DNA of 64,000 nt from Desulfofundulus kuznetsovii DSM 6115 (GCF_000214705.1 NC_015573.1:3231001-3295000), one strand, 5' to 3'; shown: positions 9,448-18,954, counted from the stretch's first letter. The notes: generated by a model not told the origin, from the letters alone. A program made the numbers and translations.

Positions 9448-10131
9448 CTAGTTCCTCAGCCGCCTGAAAATAGCGTACGAGTAGATCACCGGCGCCAGCC
9501 CCATCACGGCCACGCACGCGAAAAACACGTACGCGCCTGCGGGCGAACGCACCGGTGCCAGAACGAGACAGATCAGACCGCCCAGCACCCACACTTTGGC
9601 CGCGAGGCGGTGGGTGCGCCGCCAGACCTCCGTGCTGGCCAGGGTCCAGGGTGTCCGGATGCCGACAAAGAAATTGGGTTGTACCTGTCCCATAACATTG
9701 CCAACGGCGACAAAGAGGAGAGCAACGCCGCCTTTAACCAGCAGGCCTATATCCAAGCCGTACCCGAGGGCTGCCGCCGTAGCCGCAGCGTAGATGCCGG
9801 CCATAAAGAGCACCAGGCTCCAGCGCAGCAACCGGTAAACACCATCAAAACGGGCGTAATTCTCGCGCCACGGGTCGACCAAGGGCATCACCAGCATCAG
9901 CGCGTAAAGGCCGCAAGTCAAAAGCGGTGCGAAGAAGGCCCCATAGGCCCGCGAGCCGTAGCGGTCCACCTCGCCCCGGATGTTCCAGTGAACGGGCACC
10001 TGCTCCGGAAGCATAGGGTAAAGGAGAAATCCCGCAATAATGAGCCCGGCCAGGATCACCCACAGCGGCCAGTCCGGCTTTAAGGTCTCCCAGGTGAGGG
10101 AATAACCTTCCCTCTTATTTTCCTCCCGCAC
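9448..10131 (-). CDS. SdpI-like (DUF1648) membrane protein
   Basis: A 227-residue protein with six or seven membrane segments. The N-terminal DUF1648 signature is visible (LPEQVPVHWNIRGEVDRYGS), followed by the SdpI-type half (GNVMGQVQPNFFVGIRTPWTL, WRRTHRLAAKVWVLGG). In Bacillus, SdpI gives immunity to the SdpC toxin and also sequesters its repressor SdpR at the membrane. The pairing with an SdpR-type gene just upstream supports this name; I see no sdpC-like toxin gene. It starts at a GTG inside the 3' end of the regulator gene, with GGAAGGTGG upstream. Confidence 0.85.
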   Translation of the reverse strand: MREENKREGYSLTWETLKPDWPLWVILAGLIIAGFLLYPMLPEQVPVHWNIRGEVDRYGSRAYGAFFAPLLTCGLYALMLVMPLVDPWRENYARFDGVYRLLRWSLVLFMAGIYAAATAAALGYGLDIGLLVKGGVALLFVAVGNVMGQVQPNFFVGIRTPWTLASTEVWRRTHRLAAKVWVLGGLICLVLAPVRSPAGAYVFFACVAVMGLAPVIYSYAIFRRLRN

Positions 10132-10466
10132 GATTTACCACCTTCCCGTTCATCCCCACCGGCTTTCCACTTCCCGACCGCCTTACCCGCTTCCTTTCGC
10201 CCCTTCCCCTCCATAACCGCCAGAAACCAGGCCGCCGTCTCCTGGAAAACGGTCGTGTTCAGGGAGTAGTAAACGTGCTGGCCCTTCCGGTAGTCCTGCA
10301 CCAGGTTGGCCTGCTTGAGTACGCCCAGGTGGTGGGAGATGGTCGGCTTGGTCAGGTCGAACCGCCCGGCGATTTCCCCCGCCGTGCGGTCGCCTTCCCG
10401 CAGGAGCCGCAGGATTTCCCGTCGCGTTTCGTCCGCCAGCGCTTTGAAAACCCAACTTAACATCAT
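10080..10466 (-). CDS. SdpR-family ArsR-type autorepressor
   Basis: A 128-residue winged-helix regulator. Residues 4-90 carry the ArsR/SdpR pattern (FKALADETRREILRLLREGD, TAGEIAGRF, TKPTISHHLGVLKQANLV, YYSLNTTVFQE). The Arg/Lys-rich C-terminal 35 residues go beyond the usual domain and overlap the start of the SdpI gene by about 50 bases, so the two are translationally coupled. It probably represses its own operon through the inverted repeat just upstream. Confidence 0.88.
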   Translation of the reverse strand: MMLSWVFKALADETRREILRLLREGDRTAGEIAGRFDLTKPTISHHLGVLKQANLVQDYRKGQHVYYSLNTTVFQETAAWFLAVMEGKGRKEAGKAVGKWKAGGDEREGGKSCGRKIRGKVIPSPGRP

Positions 10467-10502
10467 TGTCCACCTGCCAGCCGCGCAAATGGCTATTAAT
10501 AT

Positions 10503-10526
10503 TTAGATATTTAGAAAAACATCTAA
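10503..10526. promoter_or_regulatory. Candidate operator of the sdpR-sdpI operon
   Basis: TTAGAT and ATCTAA face each other across 12 bases in an AT-rich patch, 37 bases upstream of the SdpR-type start codon. Position and symmetry fit an ArsR-family operator overlapping the promoter. Not experimentally known. Confidence 0.45.
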
Positions 10527-10726
10527 CTATCCACCAACACCAATCTACCATACCGCAGAGACAATTGCAATACTAAACCTGCCCCGTAATCCCGCCCCGC
10601 AAACCGGGATTCCACCCACCGGCAACCGGGGCAAACCCAGACTTGGAGCGGTTCCTCGATGCCGCCCAGGAAGGCCAGAAACCCCGGCAGTTCCGCCGGG
10701 CCGGATACGCCGGCCGCTACGCCCAC
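10523..10726 (-). pseudogene. Partial duplicate of the PH-gene N-terminus
   Basis: The frame encodes VGVAAGVSGPAELPGFLAF, which matches VGLAVGVTDPAELPGFLVV at the start of the broken PH-domain gene at 6.9 kb. The similarity extends upstream at DNA level (CACCAGGGAAAGGACGCCAAG in both). After the shared part the two diverge; here a CPGC pair appears and the frame ends after about 67 codons. A truncated paralogue or a fragment left by duplication. No start codon with a ribosome site is visible. The rest of 10467-10839 holds only the operator above. Confidence 0.4.
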
Positions 10727-10839
10727 CAGGGAAAGGACGCCAAGGGAGATGATCAGTAACCCGCCGGCCAGTTTCCACAGGACATGAGGCGGGGCCGGGG
10801 AGCTCGATAAGTTAATAAGTTAAGTGCCTGGCACCGTAC

Positions 10840-11553
10840 TTAAATGCGCAGGCCTTTTTCCACCTTGTCCAGGTGGTCAAACATGGCCCGGCGGGCGTCC
10901 TGATCCCGGCCTTCTTTAATGGCCAGGAAAATGGCTTTATGCTCGTTTAACAAGCGCTGGGGAGTACCGGGCGTCATATAAAGCTGCATGCGGGCCGTAC
11001 GCAGCACTCTCTGCATGGTGCCGGCAATGGTGTTCATCAGTTCTACCAGCAGGGAATTGTGGGTGGCTTCCGCTATGGCATAGTGGAATTTCCAGTCGGC
11101 CTTTTCCCCCAGGTCCCCGGCTTTAATATCGGCTTCCATCTGGGCCAGGGCCTCCTCCATCTGGGCCAGCTCCTCCGGGGTATGCCTCAAAGCGGCCAGG
11201 CCCGCCGACTCTACCTCCAGTATTTTGCGCAATTCCATCAGTTCTTCCGTGGTGTCCCGGTCCATCATTAACACCAGCGAGAGAACGTTGATCAGAGCCT
11301 GGGGTTCCACCCGCCGCACAAAGGTGCCCTCACCCGGCCGTATTTCCAGTATTCCCATGGCTTCCAGGGCACGGAAGGCTTCCCGTACCGCCGAACGGCC
11401 CACCTGGAGCTTTTCGGCCAGCTCCTTCTCCGAGATCAGCTTATCCCCGGGATTTAATACACCTTCGGCAATTAATTGCTTCACCTGATCAATTATTTCC
11501 TCGTAAATTTTCCTGGGCTTTATTGGTTTTAAGGCATCGTACACGGCCCCCAC
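10840..11553 (-). CDS. FadR-subfamily GntR regulator
   Basis: A 237-residue regulator with an N-terminal GntR winged helix (residues 15-80: LIAEGVLNPGDKLISEKELA, VGRSAVREAFRALEAMGILE) and a helical FCD ligand domain. The FCD metal/ligand histidines are visible in FHYAIAEATHN and in the C-terminal NEHKAIFLAIKEG region. Such proteins control organic-acid catabolism. It lies beside nadABC on the same strand but is not an obvious member of that operon; its target is unknown. Confidence 0.88.
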   Translation of the reverse strand: MGAVYDALKPIKPRKIYEEIIDQVKQLIAEGVLNPGDKLISEKELAEKLQVGRSAVREAFRALEAMGILEIRPGEGTFVRRVEPQALINVLSLVLMMDRDTTEELMELRKILEVESAGLAALRHTPEELAQMEEALAQMEADIKAGDLGEKADWKFHYAIAEATHNSLLVELMNTIAGTMQRVLRTARMQLYMTPGTPQRLLNEHKAIFLAIKEGRDQDARRAMFDHLDKVEKGLRI

Positions 11554-11668
11554 CTCCCCGCCTCTTGTCGTTTTCTGAAAGGACCACCAAACTATCCGGG
11601 CGGCGGTCGTGTCTGCCCGGTATAACGGGCGGGCGCCGCCCTTTCATTTTTGTAATTATTCTACAATT

Positions 11669-12514
11669 CTACAGGGGCTTCATTTCTCCTACATCCAGGC
11701 TGATGTCCAGCGACCGGGCGGAATGGGTAAGCGCACCCAGGGAAATGAAGTCCACTCCCGTGCGGGCAACCTCCACAATGTTCTGCTCGTTAATCCTCCC
11801 CGAAGCCTCCAGGTAAGCCCGGCCGGCTGCAAGCTCCACCGCCCGGGTCATGGTGGGAATATCCATGTTATCCAGCATGATGATGTCGGCCCCGGCGGCA
11901 AGGGCCTCTTCTACTCCGGTCAAATCTTCAACCTCAACTTCCACCTTCATGGTATGGGGTATGTTGGCCCTGGCCAGCTCCACCGCCCGGGTGATGCTCC
12001 CGGCCACCTTGATGTGGTTATCCTTGATCAAAACGGCGTCGTACAGACCAAAGCGGTGGTTGAGGGCACCCCCCACCCGCACGGCGTACTTTTCCAGGAT
12101 GCGCAAACCGGGGGTAGTCTTGCGGGTGTCCACTATTTTGGCCTTGAACTCCCGGATGAGTTCCACCAGCCGGGCGGTATAAGTGGCAATGCCCGACATG
12201 CGCTGCAGAAGGTTCAGGGCCACCCGCTCGCCGCTCAAAATGGCCCGGGCCTCCCCCTCCACCCGGGCCAGGAGCTGTCCGGCCTGGACTCTTTCCCCTT
12301 CCCGCACCCGAATTTGAAAGGAAATGTGCGGTGAAAGACGGCGGAAAACGGCCCCGGCCACGGGCAGGCCGGCCACCACTCCCGGTTCTTTGGCATGAAT
12401 AAACCCGATGGTGGTGTAATCCGGTGGTACGATGCTGTTGGTGGTTACATCGCCGGTGCCTATATCCTCCTTGAGCACCCGGTCGATCAGATCTTCTAGA
12501 ACGATGTTCTGCAT
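11669..12514 (-). CDS. nadC: Nicotinate-nucleotide pyrophosphorylase (carboxylating)
   Basis: A 281-residue quinolinate phosphoribosyltransferase, which makes nicotinate mononucleotide from quinolinate and PRPP. Key blocks: EDIGTGDVTTNSI near the N-terminus, NLLQRMSGIATYT, DTRKTTPGLRILEKYAVRVGG, HRFGLYDAVLIKDNH and ASGRI. It is the last gene of nadA-nadB-nadC and follows nadB by about 100 bases. Full length. Confidence 0.97.
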   Translation of the reverse strand: MQNIVLEDLIDRVLKEDIGTGDVTTNSIVPPDYTTIGFIHAKEPGVVAGLPVAGAVFRRLSPHISFQIRVREGERVQAGQLLARVEGEARAILSGERVALNLLQRMSGIATYTARLVELIREFKAKIVDTRKTTPGLRILEKYAVRVGGALNHRFGLYDAVLIKDNHIKVAGSITRAVELARANIPHTMKVEVEVEDLTGVEEALAAGADIIMLDNMDIPTMTRAVELAAGRAYLEASGRINEQNIVEVARTGVDFISLGALTHSARSLDISLDVGEMKPL

Positions 12515-12612
12515 GCCTCATCCCCCTTTGAATGAACCGCACCCTGCTTTGACCAGGCAATTGAGTTGCAGTCCCTTATTACATCCTTAAAACTATACAT
12601 GAGTCAAACCTC

Positions 12613-14193
12613 TTAGCGGCGCAGGATAACATGTTTCAGCCATAAGTCCCGGGGTTGGGGGTAATCCAAACGGTAATGGCCTCCCCGGCTTTCCGTACGG
12701 ATCAGCGCTGCCTGGGCAACCAGCTGCCCAACCGCAAGCATATTCCACACTTCCATTTCCTCTATGCTCCGGGCCCGGTATCCGGCCAGATACGACCAAC
12801 CCTCAAAGAAGGCCAGGGCCTTTTCCAGCCCTTCCGCCGTACGGACGGGCCCCACATATTTCCCCATCACACTTTGTATTTCCTGACGCAAACGAGCTGC
12901 ATCCACTTCAGGGGCATCAGCCAGCTCCCGGCAGCAGAATTCCGGATGCCCATGGCGTCGCGGGGGCAGGCTGTTTACCCGCTCCACAATACGGCCTCCG
13001 AAAACCAGACCGTCCAGCAGGGAATTGCTGGCCAGGCGGTTGGCGCCGTGTACTCCCTGGCAGGCTACCTCGCCGCAGGCGTAAAGCCCCTCAATACTGG
13101 TTTCCCCATAAAGGTTGGTTTTTACTCCCCCCATCATGTAGTGGGCCGCCGGAGCCACGGGAATGGGGTCTTTGGTGACGTCCAGCCCGTAAGAGGCGCA
13201 GGTGCGGCTGATGGTGGGGAAGCGCTGCTGGACCATGGCCGGGTCCAGGTGGGAAAGATCGAGGAAAACCCTGTCTGATGCGGTACTGCCCATCTCCTTG
13301 AGCATGGCCCGCACCACCACGTCCCGGGGGGCCAGCTCCGCCAGTTCGTGATAACGGGGCATAAACCGCTCCCCGTAGCGGTTCCGGAGGTAAGCTCCCT
13401 CACCCCGCACGGCTTCGGAAATAAGAAAAGGAGGGGCTCCCGGCAGGCTCAGGACAGTGGGGTGAAATTGAATGAACTCCATGTCCATCACTTCCGCACC
13501 CGCCCGCCAGGCCATGGCAACACCATCCCCCGTGGCCACCGGGGGATTGGTGTTGTGTTCAAAAAGCTGGCCCAGCCCGCCGGTGGCCAACACCACCGCC
13601 CTGCCCCAGAAGACCTTGAACTCCCCCGAGGAGCCGTCCAGAGCGAGCACGCCGTAACAGGTGTTATTCTGTACCAGAAGGTCCACCGCAAAATGGTTTT
13701 CCCGCACTTCAATGTTTGGAGCCAGGCGTGCCTGCTCGGAAAGCACCCGCTGGATTTCCGCCCCCGTGGCATCCCCGGCAGCATGGAGAATGCGCCTCCG
13801 GCTGTGGGCCCCTTCCCGGGTAAGGGCCAGCTGGCCGTTTTCCCGGTCGAACTGCGCCCCCATGTCGATCAATTCCCGCACCCTGCCGGGGCCCTCATTG
13901 ACCAGCACACTCACCGCCTCGGGATCACAAAGCCCCGCCCCGGCGGCCAGGGTATCCTTTAGATGCAGGTCCGGAGAATCGGAATGACCCAGGGCGGCAG
14001 CAATACCTCCCTGGGCCTTATCGGTGTTGGTATCCTCCACGGTGTACTTGGTCAGCACCACCACCCGCCGGTTGAGACGGCTGGCTGCGTACGCAGTATA
14101 CAACCCGGCTATACCACTGCCCAGGATTACATAGTCCCAATTTTCCTGGGGCAGCTGCCGGGTATCGAAGTTAACCAGATATCTGCCGGCCAA
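12613..14193 (-). CDS. nadB: L-aspartate oxidase
   Basis: A 526-residue FAD enzyme of the succinate dehydrogenase/fumarate reductase flavoprotein family that turns L-aspartate into iminoaspartate. The FAD motif is at residues 20-40 (DYVILGSGIAGLYTA), followed by DKAQGGIAAAL, the FIQFHPT block, AAHYMMGGVKTN and the C-terminal RTESRGGHYR. It sits between nadA (21-base gap) and nadC. Normal length. Confidence 0.97.
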   Translation of the reverse strand: MAGRYLVNFDTRQLPQENWDYVILGSGIAGLYTAYAASRLNRRVVVLTKYTVEDTNTDKAQGGIAAALGHSDSPDLHLKDTLAAGAGLCDPEAVSVLVNEGPGRVRELIDMGAQFDRENGQLALTREGAHSRRRILHAAGDATGAEIQRVLSEQARLAPNIEVRENHFAVDLLVQNNTCYGVLALDGSSGEFKVFWGRAVVLATGGLGQLFEHNTNPPVATGDGVAMAWRAGAEVMDMEFIQFHPTVLSLPGAPPFLISEAVRGEGAYLRNRYGERFMPRYHELAELAPRDVVVRAMLKEMGSTASDRVFLDLSHLDPAMVQQRFPTISRTCASYGLDVTKDPIPVAPAAHYMMGGVKTNLYGETSIEGLYACGEVACQGVHGANRLASNSLLDGLVFGGRIVERVNSLPPRRHGHPEFCCRELADAPEVDAARLRQEIQSVMGKYVGPVRTAEGLEKALAFFEGWSYLAGYRARSIEEMEVWNMLAVGQLVAQAALIRTESRGGHYRLDYPQPRDLWLKHVILRR

Positions 14194-14214
14194 TTTTTGA
14201 TCCCTCCTGTGGAA

Positions 14215-15138
14215 TCAGGTCACCGCCAGCATCCGTTCCAGGGAACGCAGTGCTTTTTCCCGGATCTCCGGCGGTACCGTCACCCGCGGCTCCAGGGTAA
14301 CCAGTGCCCGGTGCACCTTCTCCAGGGTGGTGGCCTTCATGTTTGGACAAATTAACTTATCGGAAGCCAGGTAAAACTCCTTATCCGGGCATTGCTTGCG
14401 GAACTGGTGTAAAATACCTGTTTCCGTACAGATAATAAATTCCCTGGCGTCACTTTCCCGGGCAAAGCGGATCATACCCGTGGTGCTGGCCACGGCATCA
14501 GCCAGGTCAATCACTTCCGGGCGGCATTCCGGGTGAACCAGCACCAAAGCGTTGGGATGGGCTTCCCTGGCGGCCAGCACATCTTCAGCAAACAGTTTGT
14601 CGTGGGTGCTGCAATAACCCTCCCAGAGGTGAATTTTCCGCCCCGTTTGCCTGGCCACGTATTGCCCCAGGTTCTCATCGGGGATGAAAAGTACCGGCCG
14701 GTCCTCCGGCAGCGAGGAAACGATCTTCACCGCATTGGCACTGGTACAGCACACGTCGCTTTCGGCCTTAACGGCGGCCGAGGTATTCACATAGCAGACC
14801 ACTATGACCCCGGGGATTTCCTTTTTCCTCTCCCTCAGGGCTTCCACGGTCACCATATCGGCCATGGGACAGCCGGCTTTGATCTCGGGCAGGAGCACAA
14901 TTTTGTCGGGAGACAAAATGGCCGCACTTTCGGCCATGAAGTGGACGCCGCAAAAAACAATGACTTCCGCGTCGGTTTTGGCGGCCTGCTGGGACAGTCC
15001 CAGGGAATCCCCTACAAAGTCGGCAATTTCCTGTACCTCCGGGCGCTGATAGACGTGGCTTAAAATTACAGCCCGTCGTTCTTTTTTCAATCGTTTAATT
15101 TCTTCAGATAAGTAACGAATTTTATCTTCAGTAGACAT
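14215..15138 (-). CDS. nadA: Quinolinate synthase
   Basis: A 307-residue [4Fe-4S] enzyme that condenses iminoaspartate with dihydroxyacetone phosphate. Recognisable blocks: [65 protein letters not shown] and CTETGILH. The cluster cysteines are those in FCGV, VHPEC and the late CPNM segment. First gene of nadABC, 120-150 bases downstream of a good sigma-A promoter. Confidence 0.97.
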   Translation of the reverse strand: MSTEDKIRYLSEEIKRLKKERRAVILSHVYQRPEVQEIADFVGDSLGLSQQAAKTDAEVIVFCGVHFMAESAAILSPDKIVLLPEIKAGCPMADMVTVEALRERKKEIPGVIVVCYVNTSAAVKAESDVCCTSANAVKIVSSLPEDRPVLFIPDENLGQYVARQTGRKIHLWEGYCSTHDKLFAEDVLAAREAHPNALVLVHPECRPEVIDLADAVASTTGMIRFARESDAREFIICTETGILHQFRKQCPDKEFYLASDKLICPNMKATTLEKVHRALVTLEPRVTVPPEIREKALRSLERMLAVT

Positions 15139-15256
15139 AGTTTCACTCCTTAACCGTTTAAACCATGACTATTCAGAGCAAAAACCACATCCTACCATGG
15201 CGCCCACGGAAAAATAACCGCAAAAAGCAACCGAAAATGTCTACAATCATGAGATA

Positions 15257-15286
15257 ATTCTAACCACAGGCGTTGAGAATTGTCAA
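15257..15286 (-). promoter_or_regulatory. Sigma-A promoter of nadABC
   Basis: On the minus strand, TTGACA is followed by 18 bases and TAGAAT. The -10 box is about 120 bases before the nadA ATG. No niacin-responsive operator could be assigned. Confidence 0.6.
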
Positions 15287-15331
15287 GAGCCAGGTCGTTA
15301 CGTACACCTTATCATCAGAAATGCTTTTGGT

Positions 15332-15353
15332 AAAAAACCCCCGACGGGGGTGT
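15332..15353 (-). terminator. Intrinsic terminator after the AOR operon
   Basis: On the minus strand, ACCCCCGTCGGGGG folds into a tight hairpin directly followed by six T. It lies about 60 bases after the AOR stop codon and closes the leftward catabolic operon. Confidence 0.85.
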
Positions 15354-15410
15354 TGCAGGATAAATCATCTCCCAGTTAGGCACGGCGGGCGGGGTTATTT
15401 TCTACCTTAA

Positions 15411-17168
15411 TTAATTGCCCTTTGGTATACCGTTTGGATCCCAGCCGCGCAGGCGGTAGTAGTCGTCCAGCATGGTATCCAGTTCCTGCCTGGTGATGAT
15501 GTCCCGCCCGCCGTTAATCGGTTCGTCGAAGAACCTGGCCGGCAGCATATCGTCCGCCCGGGTGGCGCCTTCCCTGGTGTTGAAGAGGCGCGTGGCGGTG
15601 ACAATCCGGTTGGCCAGCCGGGCCAGCTCCTCCCGGGTGTACTCCCAGCCGGTGCTGCCCTTGATCATGGCCACCAGGTCGTCCCACTGGATCAGGTCGC
15701 GGAAAAAGACGCAGAAAATCATGGTGTTGAACACCGTCAGCCGGTTTTCAAACTCAATGAAGAGGGCGGCTTTCCCCTCGGTGGTGGAGGGGTCGATCAT
15801 CCCGCTTAATTCCGGCTTGTAAAAGGTGGCCCGCAGGTGGCAGGCACCCCTGGGCGAGGTGGCGTAGGCCAGGCCCATCCCCTTCAGCACCCGGGGGTCA
15901 TAACCGGCCGGCTCCAGCCCCTTGACATGAATGGCCAGGTCCTCCAGGCCCAGCTCAGCGGCGGCGTGTTTTATCCCCCGGGCCAGCAATTCCCCCGGGC
16001 CGCGGGCGTAGGCCATATCCTCCAGCAGACGGGCTGCTCCTTCAGCATCCCCGTAGGCGGGATAACCCTTTACCCGGCCCCTTTCCCGGGCCTCCATCAT
16101 CAGGGCCACCAGGTTGCCGGCGGTAATGGTGTCCATGCCCAGCCGGTCGCACAGGTCGTTGAGGTAGATTACCTCGTCCAGGCTGTTGATGCCGCACAAC
16201 CCGCCGAAGGCATAGATGGTTTCGTACTCGGGGCCTTCCAGCTTCAAGCCGGCGTGTTTTCCTTCCTTCACCGTGGTCAGCTTGCCGCAGGTCAGGAAGC
16301 AGTTGGGGCAGGCCCTGGGCTTCACTTCAAAATTCTCGAGCAGCGTATCACCGCTCAGGTTTTCCCAGTGGAGGCCGGTGCCCATGGACCAGTAGCGGGC
16401 CGGAAACGCCCCGGCGTCGTTCATGATCCGCACCATCATCGTCGTGCCGTAAGTCTGGTAGGCCTTGACCCCCGGGTTGTCCCTGCCCTTTTCCCTGATG
16501 CGGCGGGCGGCCTCCTGCAAAAGGGCCGGATCGGCCGCCTCACAGCCGGCTTCTCCGTGGAATACCAGAGCTTTGAGCTTTTTGGAACCCATCACCGCAC
16601 CCATGCCGGTGCGTCCCGCCGAGCGCCAGTAATTGTTTTCAATGCAGGCAAACCTTACCCGGTTTTCCCCCGCCGGGCCGATGACCACGGCCTGGGCCCC
16701 CTTTTGCCCCACCTCCGCCAGCACGGCGTCTTCCGTGGCGTAAGTATCCTTTCCCCACAGGTGGGATGCATCGCGGAAAACCACGCCCCGGTCGCTGATT
16801 TCCACGTACACGGGTGCATCAGACGCACCTTCCACAATCACCGCGTCGTAGCCGGTGCGGCGTATGGCCGGGGCCACCCGCCCGCCGGCATAGGACTCGG
16901 CGTAAAGGCCGGTCAGGGGAGACTTGCTGAAAACCCCGTAGCGGCTGGACCCGGGCAGCACCGTGCCGGTGGCGGGACCGGTGGTGATAATCAGCTTGTT
17001 GTCTGGGGAGAGGGGATCTATTCCCGGCTCAACGTCGCGCAGCAACAGGTAGGTGCCCAGCCCTTTCCCGCCCAGGTATTCTTTATAAATATCTGCCGGC
17101 AGGTTTTCAACTGCAAAAAACTTGTTGGTCAGGTCCACGCGCAAAATTTTACCGTAAAAGCCGTACAT
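15411..17168 (-). CDS. Tungsten-dependent aldehyde:ferredoxin oxidoreductase
   Basis: About 585 residues. The N-terminal domain is typical (GKILRVDLTNKF, YLGGKGLGTYLLL, TGPATGTVLPGSSRYGVFSKSP), then RTGMGAVMGSKKLKAL, then the [4Fe-4S] motif ACPNCFLTCGK and pterin-domain blocks. The family oxidises aldehydes to acids with ferredoxin, or the reverse, using tungstopterin. I chose the ATG at 17168 because homologues start at MYGFYGK and GGAACGGAG lies just before it; the longer frame would overlap the flavoprotein. It is the last gene of the sigma-54 operon, which suggests that the pathway makes or consumes an aldehyde. Confidence 0.93.
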   Translation of the reverse strand: MYGFYGKILRVDLTNKFFAVENLPADIYKEYLGGKGLGTYLLLRDVEPGIDPLSPDNKLIITTGPATGTVLPGSSRYGVFSKSPLTGLYAESYAGGRVAPAIRRTGYDAVIVEGASDAPVYVEISDRGVVFRDASHLWGKDTYATEDAVLAEVGQKGAQAVVIGPAGENRVRFACIENNYWRSAGRTGMGAVMGSKKLKALVFHGEAGCEAADPALLQEAARRIREKGRDNPGVKAYQTYGTTMMVRIMNDAGAFPARYWSMGTGLHWENLSGDTLLENFEVKPRACPNCFLTCGKLTTVKEGKHAGLKLEGPEYETIYAFGGLCGINSLDEVIYLNDLCDRLGMDTITAGNLVALMMEARERGRVKGYPAYGDAEGAARLLEDMAYARGPGELLARGIKHAAAELGLEDLAIHVKGLEPAGYDPRVLKGMGLAYATSPRGACHLRATFYKPELSGMIDPSTTEGKAALFIEFENRLTVFNTMIFCVFFRDLIQWDDLVAMIKGSTGWEYTREELARLANRIVTATRLFNTREGATRADDMLPARFFDEPINGGRDIITRQELDTMLDDYYRLRGWDPNGIPKGN

Positions 17169-17227
17169 AAATTTAATCACTCCGTTCCTATAGTTAGGTA
17201 CATGTTTATTCCAGCAGATCAACTGAC

Positions 17228-18934
17228 TCAGGATAATCGGCACCCCGGTTTTACGTAAGGAAAATCAATAGGAGTTAGCCTTGTTACCAGTTCGCCATTT
17301 ACCAGCCGGACGGAGATATTTTTCAGCCAGCCACTCTCCTGCTCTGGGTAATCAGGCCTGTAATGAGCCCCGCGACTTTCGGTTCTCATCAAAGCAGCCG
17401 TAATCGCTGCCTTGATTACCAGAATCATATTTTCTAGCTCATATAACCTTAAGCACCTGTGTTTAAACTTAATTTGACCTGCCAGAATGGAGGCCAGTTC
17501 CTTTTCCAGGGTGTCAATTTCCTCCACTCCCTCCTGCAAAAGGCTCTTCTTCCTTTCCAACCCTAGGGCTTTGAGAGCAACTTGCTGTAATCTCTGATTC
17601 AATCCTTTAATAATTACCTGGATGGGCAGGTTAGAATGTTTCCCACTATTAGTTGTTTTAAAAGTTGTTTCAAAATAATCCGTGAATATCTTTTTACTCG
17701 CAGCAATATCCGGGGCATCTTGTATATACCGAGCAGCCGCAGTACCAGCAATGGCCCCAAATACGACTGCCTCCGTCAGCCCGTTTCCACTCAACCGGTT
17801 GGCCCCATGCACTCCGGCAGTAACCTCACCGGCGGCAAATAAGCCTTTAATTCCGGTGCGGCAACTGGGGTCCACCTCAATTCCCCCCATAAAGAAGTGT
17901 ACAGCCGGTGCTATTTCAATCCGCTCACTGGTCAAATCAATACCTTGTTTCTGTAAGGCCCGCAGGATATTTCCTGTGGTACTTTCTAGGATTTCCAGGG
18001 GCACTCCGGTTACGTCCAGAAATACTCCGCCATGATTGGTTCCGCGGCCGGCAAGAATTTCCCGGTATATGGCCCGGGCCACCACGTCGCGGGTAGCAGC
18101 CTCCATTCTGTCGGGGTCATAATTTACCATGAATCTTTCTCCCTGATTGTTCAGCAGGCGGGCGCCGGGCTGGCCCAGCAAAATACCGCCTATACTCTGA
18201 CCGGCCAAACGGGGAGGAAAAACCATTGCCGTAGGTGTGAATTGGATAAATTCCAGATCTTTTAAGGAAAGTCCGGCCCGAAGGGCCATGGCCAGCCCAT
18301 CGGCAGTGGTACCCCGCTTATTCGTGGTTAATGGGAAAATGTCTCCTCCCCCTCCGGTAGCCAGAACAATCGCTTTGGCTTGAAATATCACAGGAACGGC
18401 ACTGTCTTTTAAAAACCCAACAGCACCAGCAATACAGCCCCGTTCTTGCACCAAGTCTTTTATAAAAACCCGGGGTTGGATTTTAACACCGTTTCTAACA
18501 AGTTCCCGGCCCAGCACCGCCATCAATTCCCTGGTTCCCCCGCCCAGCAACCTGACTGCCCGGGGGCGGCTGTGTCCCGGCAGGAAAAATTGCTTAAACC
18601 TATTACCATCTCGAATAAAGGGAATACCCAATTCGACCAGGAACTCAAGTATGGAGGGAGCTTTTTCAGCCAGAACTCTGACCATTTCCTGGTTATTCAT
18701 GAAGGCACCGCTCTTGATCGTATCCTCACAATGCCTCTTTGGAGAATCGTCGTTTTCATAGCCAAAACTGGCTGCAAATCCTCCCCCGGCCATCGAAGTG
18801 TTACCGCTGGTTCCCAAGGAACTGCTTTTGGTTACCAGCACTACCTGCACCCCGGCACGGCTAGCCGTCAGAGCAGCCATAATCCCGGCCAAGCCTCCGC
18901 CAATAACCAGAACACCTGCCTTGATACTTTCCAT
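17228..18934 (-). CDS. FrdA/TcuA-like FAD-dependent flavoprotein without subunit partners
   Basis: A 568-residue flavoprotein of the fumarate reductase/succinate dehydrogenase/aspartate oxidase family: FAD motif at residues 5-25 (AGVLVIGGGLAGIMAALTAS), FIQFTPTAMVF, ATRDVVARAIY, AVHFFMGGIEVD, AGVHGANRLSGNG and RTESRGAHYRPDYPE. By hand alignment the histidine that carries covalent FAD in SdhA/FrdA is absent (GNTSMAGGG), as in NadB. No iron-sulfur or membrane subunit gene is next to it. Tricarballylate dehydrogenase TcuA is one known relative acting on tricarboxylates, which would fit the neighbouring tricarboxylate-type transporter; the actual substrate is not known. Gaps of 20-60 bases place it in the operon. 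Confidence 0.85.
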   Translation of the reverse strand: MESIKAGVLVIGGGLAGIMAALTASRAGVQVVLVTKSSSLGTSGNTSMAGGGFAASFGYENDDSPKRHCEDTIKSGAFMNNQEMVRVLAEKAPSILEFLVELGIPFIRDGNRFKQFFLPGHSRPRAVRLLGGGTRELMAVLGRELVRNGVKIQPRVFIKDLVQERGCIAGAVGFLKDSAVPVIFQAKAIVLATGGGGDIFPLTTNKRGTTADGLAMALRAGLSLKDLEFIQFTPTAMVFPPRLAGQSIGGILLGQPGARLLNNQGERFMVNYDPDRMEAATRDVVARAIYREILAGRGTNHGGVFLDVTGVPLEILESTTGNILRALQKQGIDLTSERIEIAPAVHFFMGGIEVDPSCRTGIKGLFAAGEVTAGVHGANRLSGNGLTEAVVFGAIAGTAAARYIQDAPDIAASKKIFTDYFETTFKTTNSGKHSNLPIQVIIKGLNQRLQQVALKALGLERKKSLLQEGVEEIDTLEKELASILAGQIKFKHRCLRLYELENMILVIKAAITAALMRTESRGAHYRPDYPEQESGWLKNISVRLVNGELVTRLTPIDFPYVKPGCRLS

Positions 18935-18954
18935 CGCCGGTCCTCCTTAAGAAA

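Noticed and set aside
10800-10845. Small palindrome GTGCCTGGCAC near the end of the FadR-type gene
   Set aside because: Possible repeat unit, but only one clear copy was noticed and no T-run follows to make it a terminator.
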